Source of the DNA: Pseudolactococcus reticulitermitis
Lineage (GTDB): Bacteria > Bacillota > Bacilli > Lactobacillales > Streptococcaceae
DNA: 64,000 bases
NCBI RefSeq assembly: GCF_002260845.1
Contig: NZ_BEDT01000004.1
Span: forward strand, 124,001-188,000
Direction of reading: 5' to 3'
Numbering within the stretch: the stretch's first letter is position 1; every line of letters begins with the position of its first letter. This document shows, in pieces, positions 1 through 10,100 of this stretch. The notes below the pieces were generated by a model. The model did not search any database, was not told where the DNA came from, and saw nothing but the letters and a program-made list of their open reading frames with translations. The position numbers and the translations under genes were made by a program.

Positions 1-1551
1 GCTTTCCTAGGCGATTATACGACAGCCTCACTGACATTGCCGACGAATCCAACTTGGATTGGCTACGTCATCCCTGGACAAATCCGTGTCTTTAATACGA
101 CTGGTTTGAACAGCACGACAGGTAACTGGCAGCATCATTTGTCAGGGGTGAGCACAGGGACCTCTGTCCCCAGTAACCCCATCTCATCTTGGGCATCTGT
201 TGCTGCTAATACCGATGCCAGTACGATAAAACTCATGTACGTGATGAGCTATACCGATGTGTCAGTTGATCCCTTTACCTTTAGTAGTCAAACCCCAGCC
301 TACATCAAGTCCCGAACGGCTTCTAGCTTTGACGGACGGACGCTGAATGCCTATCCGGCAACCAATCCCAACTTTGATGTCAATGATCCAAGCAATCAAC
401 CGGGGGCGACCCGAAAAGTTGTGACTCGCGACTACTTTGTTGGCGATCAGATAGGCGGTGGGAATGCAAGCGACACCTACGGTAGCTACATTATCCAAAA
501 TGTCGTTACCGACGATACCACATCCCTTAACGCAGGAGATTATATCCTCTCTACGACAGAAGCGACCTCGCTCACATCAGACACACTGCAAAGCATCTCT
601 GGTCTGAGAGGTATCGGAGTCATGTCTGACCTCACTGCCACCAGTGGCGTGATGATGACGACAGATGCGGTTACAACCGCCATCAATGGTCTCGGCACAA
701 GGGTGCAAAATCCGACATCAGCTGCGACCAACATTGCTGGAAAAGCCTATGCCCAAATGCCCGTGACTTGGCACTTGGGGGCAAGCGAAGCGGATACCAG
801 TCTGGTCGTTGTACCAGCTGCGGCAGTCATCGCAAGCAATCATCAAACGGCACTCAATGCTTACGATGCTGGGATTTCTGATGATGCTGCCCATGACTTG
901 AGCAATCAAACCGACTTGGACAATGGCTATACCTATGCGCGAGGTTTTCAGGCAGATGGTACAGTAGCAGCACCAACGCTTACTGCGCCAGCTGATTTGA
1001 TTGCCAGTCTGCAGACTATCGGCTCTAGCGATGCCATCCTAGATGGCAATCATCGGATTACACCAGTGACCTATAGCTATGGTGGGTTGTCTAAAGATAT
1101 CACGCTGAGCCTAACCTTTGGCTCACTCCGATTGACAGCACCAGCAAGCTATGATTTTGGCACCTTGATGGTTCAGCCAACACCTTTGCTTGCCTGGCCG
1201 CAAGCGTCAACGGCTGATGTGCAAGTGACCGATACGCGCCAAGGCGGCGATGTGCAACCTTGGTCTCTGACCGTTAAACAGTCAACAGACCTAGTAGGTG
1301 TCACTAATGGTAAAAATCTCAGCGACTATCTGCGCTTTAAGGATGGCGACAGCAGCCAAGCGATAACCACTGCAGCCTTGGAAGTCCATGTTCATAATCC
1401 AGCAACAGCTGGGACGTTCAACATCAGCGATACTTGGCAAGATAGTTCTGGAAAGGGTGGTGTCTACTTAAACATCCCCGTGCAGCACCAAGTCAAAGGT
1501 GTTTACCAAGGCGACATCACTTGGAATCTCAACGATGTCCCAACCAATTAA
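1..1551 (+). CDS. Giant WxL-domain surface protein, C-terminal part (5' end outside window)
   Basis: The reading frame is open from base 1, so this is the last 516 codons of a longer gene. An in-frame TTG at 37 is not a believable start, because the residues before it (AFLGDYT) match the 1649-residue paralogue at 7149-12098 and the match continues to the C-terminus. The end carries both halves of a WxL cell-wall-binding domain: DTRQGGDVQPWSL about 90 residues from the end and ITWNLNDVPTN at the end. WxL domains bind peptidoglycan non-covalently on the outside of low-GC Gram-positives. A DUF916/DUF3324 gene follows 120 bp downstream, the same order as at 7149-13375. Codon use is visibly more GC-rich than in the second copy, for example ATCCCCGTG against ATTCCTGTT for the same residues. 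Function of the rest of the protein cannot be seen. Confidence 0.88.
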   Translation, partial: AFLGDYTTASLTLPTNPTWIGYVIPGQIRVFNTTGLNSTTGNWQHHLSGVSTGTSVPSNPISSWASVAANTDASTIKLMYVMSYTDVSVDPFTFSSQTPAYIKSRTASSFDGRTLNAYPATNPNFDVNDPSNQPGATRKVVTRDYFVGDQIGGGNASDTYGSYIIQNVVTDDTTSLNAGDYILSTTEATSLTSDTLQSISGLRGIGVMSDLTATSGVMMTTDAVTTAINGLGTRVQNPTSAATNIAGKAYAQMPVTWHLGASEADTSLVVVPAAAVIASNHQTALNAYDAGISDDAAHDLSNQTDLDNGYTYARGFQADGTVAAPTLTAPADLIASLQTIGSSDAILDGNHRITPVTYSYGGLSKDITLSLTFGSLRLTAPASYDFGTLMVQPTPLLAWPQASTADVQVTDTRQGGDVQPWSLTVKQSTDLVGVTNGKNLSDYLRFKDGDSSQAITTAALEVHVHNPATAGTFNISDTWQDSSGKGGVYLNIPVQHQVKGVYQGDITWNLNDVPTN

Positions 1552-1577
1552 GCACACAACAAGTTTAACGTGTGATT

Positions 1578-1607
1578 TTGTCCTCAGCGCTTGGTTTTTG
1601 AGGACAA
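1578..1607 (+). terminator. Intergenic hairpin after giant WxL gene
   Basis: TTGTCCTCA pairs with TGAGGACAA in a 9-bp stem, followed by CGGACTTATTTTA. A similar stem with the same CGGACTTATT tail lies after the second giant WxL gene (12126-12153), so it is part of the duplicated unit. With no solid T-run it may act as a weak terminator or processing site that lowers expression of the DUF916 gene. Confidence 0.5.
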
Positions 1608-1671
1608 CGGACTTATTTTATTGAAGAAGTGTTAAAAAGTATGCAATAGTAATGTAAAGGGAGAAGGGAAT

Positions 1672-2823
1672 ATGACAAAAATTAGAAAATGTTTAATGGT
1701 CATCGCAGCTATTTTTGCGATGGTGCTACTAGGGGGAATCGGACAAACGGTCAGTGCCAATGAGTTTAATTTCTCAGTGACACCCGTTCGCCCCGACAAT
1801 CAAATCGGGAAAAGTAGTTATTTCAACCTACAAATGACGCCCGGGCAGTCACAAACCTTGACCGTGACAGTGAGCAATACGACAGAGAAAACCGTCGTGG
1901 TCGAGGCAGCCATTGCCAGTGCTACGACCAATATTAACGGCGTAGTCGAGTATTCACCCAACAAAATCAAGCAGGACAAGACCTTAACCTACAATCTGGC
2001 AAATCAGGCTAAAATCCCAGCGGAAATTACCCTGACGCCTAAGTCAACACAGCAAGTCAAGGTTGACGTGACCATGCCAAACGTGCCTTTCAGTGGCGTG
2101 ATAGCGGGTGGCATTACCTTTAAAGAAAAAGACAGCGACGCCGACAAGGCGAAAGCCAAGGGCATCAGTATTCAAAATAAATACGCCTACGTCATCGCCC
2201 TACTCATGCAGCAAGACTCGACACGGGTCGCACCCAATTTGCAACTGACCAGCGCGGCACCGGGTCAGGTTAATTATCGCAATGTCATCAATGCCAATCT
2301 GCAAAATCCTAAGGCAGGCTATCTGAATCAAATGTACGTGCAAGCTACGGTTAAAGGCGTGAGCAACACGAGCTTAGTCTACACGGCAGATAAAGAAATG
2401 ATGCAAATGGCACCGAACACGAATTTTGACTATCCGATTAGTATCGGAGAAGGCAAACGCATTGAGCCGGGTAAGTATCAGCTTACCATGACAGTCTACG
2501 GTCAAAAAGATGATAACGGTCAATACAGCTATCAAGATGCCCAAGGCAACACCCAAAAATTTGAATACAAATGGCAATTCACGCAAGATTTCACCATTTC
2601 AGGCGAAACCGCTCGGAAATTAAACGCCCGAGACGTGACCGTCCTCCCCGAACCTTGGTACCACAGCTGGATGATCTGGGCAGGCGCAGTCCTCGTCCTC
2701 CTAGCCCTTTTCTTCCTATTTTTCCTCCTAGGTAAACGCCGGAAAGATGACGAAGAAGAAAAAGACAGTGCTAAAAAACAAGCCAAAAAAGCTGACAAAA
2801 ACTCAGAAAAAGTAGCAGGTTAA
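1672..2823 (+). CDS. DUF916/DUF3324 WxL-partner protein, membrane-anchored (copy 1)
   Basis: 383 residues. An N-terminal signal peptide (hydrophobic stretch about residues 8-29) is followed by a DUF916-type domain starting NEFNFSVTPVRPDNQIG and by a DUF3324-type domain (from about residue 170). Near the C-terminus is one transmembrane helix (about residues 335-357), then KRRKDDEEEKDSAKKQAKKADK, a positively charged cytoplasmic tail. In this family the first domain is the WxL-protein peptidoglycan-binding domain and the second the host-binding domain; such proteins are always encoded with WxL proteins and help hold them on the wall. ATG at 1672 is preceded by AAAGGGAGAAGGG. It is about 75-80% like the protein at 12224-13375 and differs mainly in the last 30 residues. 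A terminator follows directly, so it ends the first transcription unit. Confidence 0.93.
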   Translation: MTKIRKCLMVIAAIFAMVLLGGIGQTVSANEFNFSVTPVRPDNQIGKSSYFNLQMTPGQSQTLTVTVSNTTEKTVVVEAAIASATTNINGVVEYSPNKIKQDKTLTYNLANQAKIPAEITLTPKSTQQVKVDVTMPNVPFSGVIAGGITFKEKDSDADKAKAKGISIQNKYAYVIALLMQQDSTRVAPNLQLTSAAPGQVNYRNVINANLQNPKAGYLNQMYVQATVKGVSNTSLVYTADKEMMQMAPNTNFDYPISIGEGKRIEPGKYQLTMTVYGQKDDNGQYSYQDAQGNTQKFEYKWQFTQDFTISGETARKLNARDVTVLPEPWYHSWMIWAGAVLVLLALFFLFFLLGKRRKDDEEEKDSAKKQAKKADKNSEKVAG

Positions 2824-2842
2824 TCTCATTTTAAGCTAAGAA

Positions 2843-2875
2843 AAGTAAGGCAGATCGACTTGTCTTGCTTTTTTT
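2843..2875 (+). terminator. Rho-independent terminator after DUF916 copy 1
   Basis: AAGTAAGGCA pairs over 10 bp (two G-U pairs) with TGTCTTGCTT around an 8-base loop and runs into TTTTT. Confidence 0.85.
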
Positions 2876-3090
2876 GCATAGTTAGCAACATCAATAAATC
2901 ATTTAAAAATAATTATTTGGATAATTTTGATAGAAAGTGCTGAACAATTTGTGAAATAAAAAAGTGGTTATTTTAATCGTAAAAAACGACTAAAATCAAA
3001 TAATAAAGCGTTTGTGACATCTCTATTTAAAATTAAGAAAACATGTCAGAGTTATATTTACGGAAGTCGTTTCTTTTTTTTTATTTAATA

Positions 3091-3119
3091 TTGAAAAAAT
3101 ACAAGAATTGTGGTATTAT
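3091..3119 (+). promoter_or_regulatory. Sigma-A promoter of the WxL operon
   Basis: TTGAAA (3091-3096), 17-bp spacer, TATTAT (3114-3119). It lies in a very AT-rich stretch between the terminator at 2843 and the first gene of the WxL set, about 250 bp before the LPRTG gene, so it would give a long leader. Confidence 0.6.
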
Positions 3120-3372
3120 TTGTGTGTAGATATTATATTTAACTTAGTTTATAAACAAAACGTTAAATTAAGTTGCGTACAAAATTAAAAAACCAAAACT
3201 GCCGTAGAATTTGACAAGGAGGGGGAGCCATGTTCAATTATTTAGCAGAAAAGCCAGATAAACAGCCCTGTTTTTATGACGACTCATAACCCTGATTTTC
3301 TAGGAAATCAAGTGATTTGTGTTTCATAAAAAATTGTCGATAGTCATCGCAAATTAAAAAAAGGGGGAAAGA
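3120..3372 (+). other. Long structured leader of the WxL operon
   Basis: This 250-base stretch lies between the promoter and the LPRTG gene. It holds an AT-rich hairpin at about 3141-3174 (AACTTAGTTTA pairing with TAAATTAAGTT, one G-U), a 20-codon small reading frame at 3230, and a second hairpin just after that frame (TGATTT/AAATCA, about 3293-3310). It ends in the ribosome site AAAGGGGGAAAG before ATG 3373. The layout resembles a leader-peptide or attenuation arrangement, but no T-run terminator was found, so the role is unknown. Confidence 0.45.
3230..3289 (+). CDS. Possible 19-residue leader peptide
   Basis: An ATG preceded by a very strong ribosome site (AAGGAGGGGGAGCC) opens a 19-residue frame, MFNYLAEKPDKQPCFYDDS, ending in TAA. 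There is no signal peptide or membrane helix. The ribosome site is as strong as those of the real genes downstream, which is the main reason to list it. It sits in the leader of the WxL operon with a hairpin right after its stop codon. It could be a regulatory leader peptide or a chance frame. Confidence 0.4.
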   Translation: MFNYLAEKPDKQPCFYDDS

Positions 3373-3693
3373 ATGAAAAAGCATACTTTACTGTTACTTC
3401 TTGTGCTTTTGCTCATCCCCGTGTCGACTGCGCGTGCAGATGATACGGCTTATCAAACGCAAGGAGAGGTTGGCTTTACAGGGACTTGGGAAACACCGAA
3501 ACCCACAGAAAATCCAGAAGTGCCACTACCAGGAACTTGGCAAGCAGCCGCAACGCCTACCAGTCTTCCGAGAACGGGAGACAGCGTGACGGCTTCAATG
3601 GCGACGAGTGCTATTGGCATCTTGATTTTACTTCTCATCACTGTGTATAACAAGTTGAGAAGAAAGGGGGTGATGACAAGGGGGGAATCATGA
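3373..3693 (+). CDS. Small LPxTG-anchored protein (CscD-like)
   Basis: 106 residues. The signal peptide is MKKHTLLLLLVLLLIPVSTARAD. A short mature region holds two near-repeats of G-T-W (TGTWETPKP and PGTWQAAATP). The C-terminal sortase signal is LPRTGDS, a hydrophobic helix, then KLRRKG. Sortase A would join it covalently to peptidoglycan. Small LPxTG proteins are regular members of csc/WxL clusters, where they are thought to help display the WxL complex. The start has the ribosome site AAAGGGGGAAAG. It is the first full gene after the operon promoter, with four WxL genes following on the same strand. Confidence 0.85.
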   Translation: MKKHTLLLLLVLLLIPVSTARADDTAYQTQGEVGFTGTWETPKPTENPEVPLPGTWQAAATPTSLPRTGDSVTASMATSAIGILILLLITVYNKLRRKGVMTRGES

Positions 3694-3755
3694 TAATGTT
3701 TGGAAACGTCATTTGAAAAATTTTTTAGATGGCGCGAATTCGAAAGGGGCAAACC

Positions 3756-4601
3756 ATGAAAAAAATAACGCTAAAATCTTCAGCACTACTCGCAACGCTT
3801 TTAATCACAGGTTCAGTACTAGCACCCGCTGCAAGTGCGACAACGATTGGTGGCGATGCCACAACCAGTGCCAACCTGACGTTACAAGCAGGGACAGGAC
3901 CCAATACGCCATTGGATCCAGATGATCCAGATAAGGAAGTTGATCCAATAGACGATCCGGTATTAGGGACGCCTGGTAACATCACTGTTGACTATGGGTC
4001 AACCTTCCAATTTGGGACCCAATTCATCTCAACACAAGAAGAAACCTACTATGCTCATCCAGACCTAGTTGTGGACAAACTAACGTCAACTACGAAAATT
4101 GTGCCACTTTATTCTCAGGTCACTGACCAATCAGGAGATTTAGCAGGTTGGACGTTGACTTTGACGCAGAAAGACGACTTGCATTTGGCAACGGGTACTT
4201 CTACAGACCCAGGCTATGCCCTGACAGGTGCGCAAATCAAATTCACAGGTGGGCAAATTGTCGGTGGGAATAACCTCACAACAGGTGCACCAACTAGTGT
4301 TGCTGCTTCTGGGACACTGACACCAGGTGTGGCAACTCAATTAGTAGCCGCAGGTGCCAACGAAGGTGCAGGGACTTGGCTCTATAAATTTGGTGGGGTG
4401 ACTGACTATGATGCGTCTTCAGTAGATACCGCAACACCAACAGACAAATCAAAAATTGCCAGCCAATCACCGATTAGCCTAACTGTACCATCTGGTTTAA
4501 TCCAAAAAGCAGCGTCTTATTCAACAGAACTCTACTGGAGTCTCCAAGCTGTACCGGGTAACACTTGGACGGGGAACTCAGGCGCCATCACTAAACCGTA
4601 A
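3756..4601 (+). CDS. WxL-domain surface protein 1
   Basis: 281 residues from ATG 3756, chosen because GAAAGGGG sits correctly before it and the signal peptide (MKKITLKSSALLATLLITG, cleavage near ASA-TT) begins there; an ATG at 3729 only adds a short charged tail. After an Asp/Pro-rich linker (about residues 48-65) comes a WxL domain. It begins ITVDYGSTFQFG and includes the first motif GWTLTLTQKD and the second LYWSLQAVPGN. These domains attach proteins to peptidoglycan without covalent bonds. It is the first of four consecutive WxL paralogues. Ligand unknown. Confidence 0.92.
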   Translation: MKKITLKSSALLATLLITGSVLAPAASATTIGGDATTSANLTLQAGTGPNTPLDPDDPDKEVDPIDDPVLGTPGNITVDYGSTFQFGTQFISTQEETYYAHPDLVVDKLTSTTKIVPLYSQVTDQSGDLAGWTLTLTQKDDLHLATGTSTDPGYALTGAQIKFTGGQIVGGNNLTTGAPTSVAASGTLTPGVATQLVAAGANEGAGTWLYKFGGVTDYDASSVDTATPTDKSKIASQSPISLTVPSGLIQKAASYSTELYWSLQAVPGNTWTGNSGAITKP

Positions 4602-4634
4602 GGTAAAAAAGGATATTCATAAGGGGAGGAAACT

Positions 4635-5426
4635 ATGGATAAACGATTATTAAAATCAGCCTCAGTCTTGACAGCCTGTCTCATTGCGGCACCAATCTTT
4701 TCGAGCTCTGCAAACGCTTTAAGTGTAGGCGGCGACACGACATCTAATGGCTATGTTAATTTTGAAGAAGGCAATAATGCCCAAATTACACCAGTCGATC
4801 CTTTGGCACCGACGATTCCCGTAGGGCCAACGAATCCAGATGGGACAACGCCATTGCCAGGAACAGGTGGTGCGTTATCAATTGACTTTGCGTCAAGTTT
4901 GAGCTTTGGGAAACAACAGATTTCATCTAATGATGCGACCTACTATGCACATGCGCAGTGGATTAGCAAAGATAAAGATGGCAATTCGGTTGACATCACG
5001 CGTCCTAACTATGTCCAAGTCAGCGATACCCGCGGAACTTGGGGAGGCTGGACGTTGACAGTCGCTGAAGCGGATCAATTTAAAAATGCAGCTGGTGACG
5101 AATTGGCAGGCGCAGAACTCGCCTTTGACAACGGCTACACAGACGGCACAACAACCGCAACACCAGGCTTTGTTAAGACGGGTAACTTTGTCATCGGCAC
5201 TGCAGAAGTTAAACTCTTAGGTGCAGGTGTCAATGAAGGGATGGGAACTTGGGTCTACGGTCTCGGAGGGAATGCTGATTACGTTGAAAATGGTGGTGCC
5301 CATTTAGGCAATGATGATGTCTCTACCGCATCGCCAATTACGCTTAAAGTCGTTGCTGGTACCAATAAAGCAACAGCTTACACGACAGAACTCCAGTGGA
5401 AATTAACCAATACACCAGGGAATTAA
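4635..5426 (+). CDS. WxL-domain surface protein 2
   Basis: 263 residues. Signal peptide about residues 1-28 (cleavage near ANA-LS), a Pro-rich linker (VDPLAPTIPVGPTNPDG), then the WxL domain opening with LSIDFASSLSFG. The two WxL motifs are GGWTLTVAEAD and ELQWKLTNTPGN at the very C-terminus. The ribosome site AAGGGGAGG lies before ATG 4635, only 33 bp after the previous gene, so the genes are co-transcribed. It shares the same plan as its three neighbours but only the domain core is conserved, pointing to old duplications. Confidence 0.92.
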   Translation: MDKRLLKSASVLTACLIAAPIFSSSANALSVGGDTTSNGYVNFEEGNNAQITPVDPLAPTIPVGPTNPDGTTPLPGTGGALSIDFASSLSFGKQQISSNDATYYAHAQWISKDKDGNSVDITRPNYVQVSDTRGTWGGWTLTVAEADQFKNAAGDELAGAELAFDNGYTDGTTTATPGFVKTGNFVIGTAEVKLLGAGVNEGMGTWVYGLGGNADYVENGGAHLGNDDVSTASPITLKVVAGTNKATAYTTELQWKLTNTPGN

Positions 5427-5463
5427 GTCCTTGCTTAATCAATTGCGGACATCAGTTCGCGAC

Positions 5464-5497
5464 TGACCCCGCTTGGACGTAACGCAAGCGGAGGTCA
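5464..5497 (+). other. Strong intercistronic hairpin in WxL operon
   Basis: TGACC and CCGCTTG pair with CAAGCGG and GGTCA (12 bp with one bulged A). There is no T-run after it. A second perfect hairpin, GATTTCAT-CAA-ATGAAATC (about 5506-5524), stands directly before the ribosome site of the next gene. These may stabilise or cut the mRNA so that WxL proteins are made in different amounts. Confidence 0.55.
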
Positions 5498-5541
5498 AGT
5501 TTCAAGATTTCATCAAATGAAATCGCAGAAAGGAGGGTGCT

Positions 5542-6300
5542 GTGAAAAAAACAACTTTGTTAAGTGTGCCACTCATCCTGATTTCATTGGGTTTAGCTGT
5601 TAAAGCTGACGCGACAACCACGCAATCCTCTACATCACAAGGCATTGTAGGCTTTAGCACAGGTGGTGGCACGCAGTCACCGGTAGACCCAAATCTACCA
5701 GATCCAACACTTCCCGTTACCCCACAAAATCCGGATGGGTCAACACCTAATCCGGGTGGAGATGGCCCGCTGACCATTGATTTTGCCTCAAGCTTTGATT
5801 TTGGAACGCATGATATTTCAAATCAAGATCAAACCTATGTCGCAAAAGCGCAACGTTACTTTAATTCGGGAGATTTAACGCCCAATTATGTGCAAGTAAC
5901 AGATAGACGCGGAACATTTTCGGGTTGGGAGTTAAAAGTGATGGAACTGACCCAATTTACACAAATTTCGACAGGACCTCAGAAGTATCGAGAGCTTAAA
6001 GGGTCGACAATTTCTTTAAAAAATCCAATACCAGCCTCCCTGAATGGCGATAATGCGCCGAGTGCGCAAGCCATCCAGAGCTTGATTCCAGGTGTAGAAA
6101 CACAGATTGCACTAGCGGTTTCAGGTAAGGGAGCAGGCACTTGGGTTGTTCGTTGGGGAAGTCAAGAGAATATCACGCAAGAGGGGTTGAATCCAGAGGT
6201 TACATTATTTGTGCCAGGAGCAACGCCGAAAGATGCGACAGCTTATCAAACCACATTAAATTGGATACTATCTGATTTACCAAAAAATACACCAGCTTAA
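5542..6300 (+). CDS. WxL-domain surface protein 3
   Basis: 252 residues from GTG 5542, preceded by AAGGAGGGTGCT. Signal peptide about residues 1-24 (cleavage near VKA-DA). A linker rich in Pro and Asp (PVDPNLPDPTLPVTPQNPDG) is followed by the WxL domain, LTIDFASSFDFGTH. The motifs are GWELKVMELTQF and LNWILSDLPKN. The use of GTG and the upstream hairpins may lower translation compared with the neighbours. Role: wall-bound surface protein of a WxL complex, ligand unknown. Confidence 0.91.
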   Translation: MKKTTLLSVPLILISLGLAVKADATTTQSSTSQGIVGFSTGGGTQSPVDPNLPDPTLPVTPQNPDGSTPNPGGDGPLTIDFASSFDFGTHDISNQDQTYVAKAQRYFNSGDLTPNYVQVTDRRGTFSGWELKVMELTQFTQISTGPQKYRELKGSTISLKNPIPASLNGDNAPSAQAIQSLIPGVETQIALAVSGKGAGTWVVRWGSQENITQEGLNPEVTLFVPGATPKDATAYQTTLNWILSDLPKNTPA

Positions 6301-6348
6301 TGTCACGTGTAGATTGAAATAAGATGTATCATAAGAGAGGGAAATATT

Positions 6349-7104
6349 ATGTCAAAATCATCAATCAAATATTTATCAGTAGCAACACTGGCTTTATTGG
6401 CGGCATCTATCGCGCCACTAGGTGCTAGTGCGCTCACGACACAAAACTATAACTCAAAAGGTACGACAACATTTACCGCAGGTACGGATACGACAGGGCC
6501 AGTAGACCCACAGGATCCAGACACACCAGTCACACCGACACCACCACCAGGGGTAACACCTGGTGGACCAACTATGCCAGATAATGGCTTGACCATTGTT
6601 TATGCGTCAAGTTTTGATTTTGGTAGTCATGCGGTAAGTAACCAAGCCGAAGTTTATAATGCGGCAGCTCAAAAATTGGACGATGGTACGACACGTACTA
6701 ACTATATCCAAGTCGCAGATAACCGAGGCACTTTCTCAGGTTGGAATGTCAAAGTGACCATGACTGACTTTACGACGACAAACGCAGCGTTGATTGCCAA
6801 TGGTCATGGCACACTGACAGGAGCTAAAGTGACGCTTGGTGATGCCGAAATTCAAGGTGATGGCACAGCAAATCCAGCAGACAGATTTGCGGCAACAACT
6901 ACCTTGACGCCAGGCGTACAATCAGCAACGATTCTTGGTGCAACATCAGGACATGGTTCAGGGAATAACCTGCTTGATTTTGGTGGCAAAGCTGGTGCAA
7001 CGAAAGATTCAGCAGTCAAATTGTCAGTTCCTGCAGGTGTCTCTGGGGCTGCGACTTATACAGCAGACTTTACTTGGATTCTTGATGATACACCAGCTAA
7101 TTAA
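6349..7104 (+). CDS. WxL-domain surface protein 4
   Basis: 251 residues. Signal peptide to about residue 29 (GASA-LT), a Pro/Thr linker (DTPVTPTPPPG) and a WxL domain starting LTIVYASSFDFGSH. The first motif is GWNVKVTMTDF, with Val where the consensus has Leu; the second is FTWILDDTPAN at the end. The ribosome site GAGAGGG lies 10 bases before ATG. It is 45 bp upstream of the giant WxL gene and presumably on the same transcript. Confidence 0.91.
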   Translation: MSKSSIKYLSVATLALLAASIAPLGASALTTQNYNSKGTTTFTAGTDTTGPVDPQDPDTPVTPTPPPGVTPGGPTMPDNGLTIVYASSFDFGSHAVSNQAEVYNAAAQKLDDGTTRTNYIQVADNRGTFSGWNVKVTMTDFTTTNAALIANGHGTLTGAKVTLGDAEIQGDGTANPADRFAATTTLTPGVQSATILGATSGHGSGNNLLDFGGKAGATKDSAVKLSVPAGVSGAATYTADFTWILDDTPAN

Positions 7105-7148
7105 GATGACTCATTTATTTAGTGGTGAGAAACAAGTAAGGGGATACT

Positions 7149-10100
7149 ATGCAAAGAAAAAACAAATTTAAACTTGTGACTTTTGCAATGTTGCTGGCAT
7201 TGTTACCGTCTATGAACTTTGGGGCAGTTTCTCAAGCTTTTAGTAGCGGAAATGTTAAGCAAGCATCTCTTGGTAAACTATTTTCGCCTCAAGAAGTGGG
7301 AGCTACAACGACCAGTAAAGGGACATTGATTAAGAGCATTGTGCCGACGGGTAGTCTCTTTAATGGTAAAACAGCTTCACAGCCTAGCCGTACACCACTG
7401 CCCCAAAGAGCAGTGGTTGATGCGACAGCACCTTCAGCTTTTGGCTGGCAGCAGAGCATCAGCAGCTTAGCCTTACCAAGCAATCAGGTAACGGCAATAC
7501 AAGATGGGACAGTTTTGGGGAGCTATCCTGCTACTGATGCTGGCGTGCAACAGGCCTTATATGCGATGTATAGCGCAACAGGTGCTGCAACATCGGATTT
7601 TGTCCTTTACTTTGGCGGCAACACAACTTTAAGTAATGCGACAGCCAAAACGCCTGTTACAGCACCAACTGCTAGCAACATGACTTTTAGCACGCTCGCA
7701 GGTCATGCCAAAAGTCTGACCTGGGTCTCTAATCCCGCAGATAATTTGGCAAGTTCTAACACAGGGCAAGCGTCAGGTACCAACTACACGGTTACTCTAC
7801 CCACCAGCACCAATACTAATACCTACTTCGGCGTGCCAACTGTTTTTCGGAACGTGACGGTTGCAGCTGGTTCGAGTAGTATTTATGCGCAAGGAAATGC
7901 TTTTGCGACGACCAATGGGTCGTGGATTACGGGTGCGGTCAATATTTATGGTGGGACGAACACGACTGATATTACTGGCGATACCAATCTCTATATTGGG
8001 GCAACTGGTAATACAGCGGGTTGGAGTATCTATGGCGGTAATGCCTCAGGCGGTACAATCTCAGGAACTACCCATGTCACTTTGACACAAGTCTCATCTA
8101 GGGTTGATGTGATTACAGGTGGTAACGCTGCAGGTGGCACGATTTCTGGGGATACCAATCTTGATATTAATGGTGCGATTGCAGCCCAAGTGACCAGCAT
8201 TTATGGTGGTGGCATCGGGACATCAGCATCTCCTGTTACAGTCAATGGGACGGTGACAACTTATGTGAGTTCAACAAATGGCAGCGCACGTTATCAGCTT
8301 TATCAAGGTGGCACGTGCTATGGTCAGATTGCGGGTTCAATTTATAATACCTTAACAGGTCTTGGGGGTTGGACGAGTAGTTCAAGCAACATTAATGGTG
8401 CTCAAGGGACATTTTCAAATTACAATGGTGGCTCATTCCAAGGGAATATCGGGAAAAAGAATGCGGGAAATGTTATCTCTAACAGTTATGATACCTCAGC
8501 TTTTACAACCGGTCAGGCACTCTTTACAGGGGGGAATGGCGGCACGATACAGACCTATGGCGCTGCATCAACTCCCAATACTGCAGCGCAAGGAGTGACT
8601 TATGCGAATATTACCAATTATATCAAATCAGCCTTTACGACTGGGACAGCAGGTGCTGTTTATGGTGTGGTTGGTGGCAACGGTCATGACTCCTTAAAAA
8701 TTTCGCCAGCTCAGTGGGGCTTAGGCAGCGAGACTGGTTTGGATGCGGGTGTTGGGATGACACAGGCTAAGGCTTACGCCCAGATGCCAGCTAGTACAGT
8801 TATCGCCAATGCCCAAGCGATTACTAGCAATGCGATTTATGGTGACATCTATACCTGGATGCAATCTGGCGCCATGTCGACAACTGCCGGTGGTGGTTAT
8901 GTTGACTGGACGGGCTTTGCTTATGGTGCGAGTTCAAACGGTTATCTCCAAGGTCAATCTGTTCTTGAAGCGGGCACCTCTAATTCAGATAATTCTGTTG
9001 GTGGTGCGGGCGTTGTTTACTGTACAGCGGGAGGACCAGTGGCAACGCTGGCTGCAAAGGGGAAAGTCGCTTATGGTAAAACAGATACTGCTGCAGCTAA
9101 TAACACTGCTTGGGATCTCTGGGGCGGTGGTGGGACGGTCTATACTTATCGGCAAGCCTTCTTACAAAACGGTGATTGTTATTTAATTCACAATAACGAC
9201 ATTGCGCGTTGGACTTACGGTGGTCAATCAAATGGTAGCCAAGTCGGGGATTCTTATAGCATTCTTAATGGGGGGATTGTTGATACCCTAGAGGGTGGTG
9301 GTTATACTGGCACAACCAGATGGGGCTCGACAACCTCTCAAGTCAATATGGGTCAAGTCAACTGGTTCTTATCAGGCGGTTCATGGGGGGACTTGTATAA
9401 TACGGGTAATGCCACTGTCAATGTTTACAATGGTTTCGTCAATGCCATTGCCGGTGGTAACTATGGTCAAGCTGGTAATGAAACGATTGCTGGCGATTCG
9501 ACCGTCAATGTTTACGGGGGAGATTTCTCAGGAACGCCAAGGACGGGTACGAAACAGTTATGTGGCGGTCCCTTCTATAATGGGAGTTCTTCTATCCTAG
9601 GGAATACGACCCTTAATCTTGATTTAACGGGTCCGACAGGCTCGACTTTCCAACTGCCTTCGGGCACCTATCTATCAGGCGGCGCAGGTTATAATAATAC
9701 CGCTACGCATGTCGGTTCAGGTAACTCGAACAACATTAACGTTACTATCGCTGCCAATGCGAACTCTGGTAACGTCTTGAATGGGGCTATCATCTATGGA
9801 GATGGTCAGTCCAATGGTGCTAATAATACCTATACCAATGTTGGGACGATTAATATGACAATCAATGCGGATGGTAATACAGTAGGGTCTATCTATGCGA
9901 CCAACTATACTGCCATGCCAGCGGCAGGTCAACTCTATAATGCCAATATTGAGGTTGGAGATGGGACGACGATTTCAGGTACGGTGACCGCGGGAGGTAG
10001 CAGTGATAATCTGACAGATGCGATTGCTGCAGCCAATACCAAACAGTCCATCGTGACTTTAGGGGATGACACCTCTCACAATCCGATTACGATTAAAGGC

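Noticed and set aside
3729-3755. Upstream ATG for the first WxL protein
   Set aside because: It has no ribosome site and would put a charged nonapeptide before a normal signal peptide; ATG 3756 has GAAAGGGG upstream.
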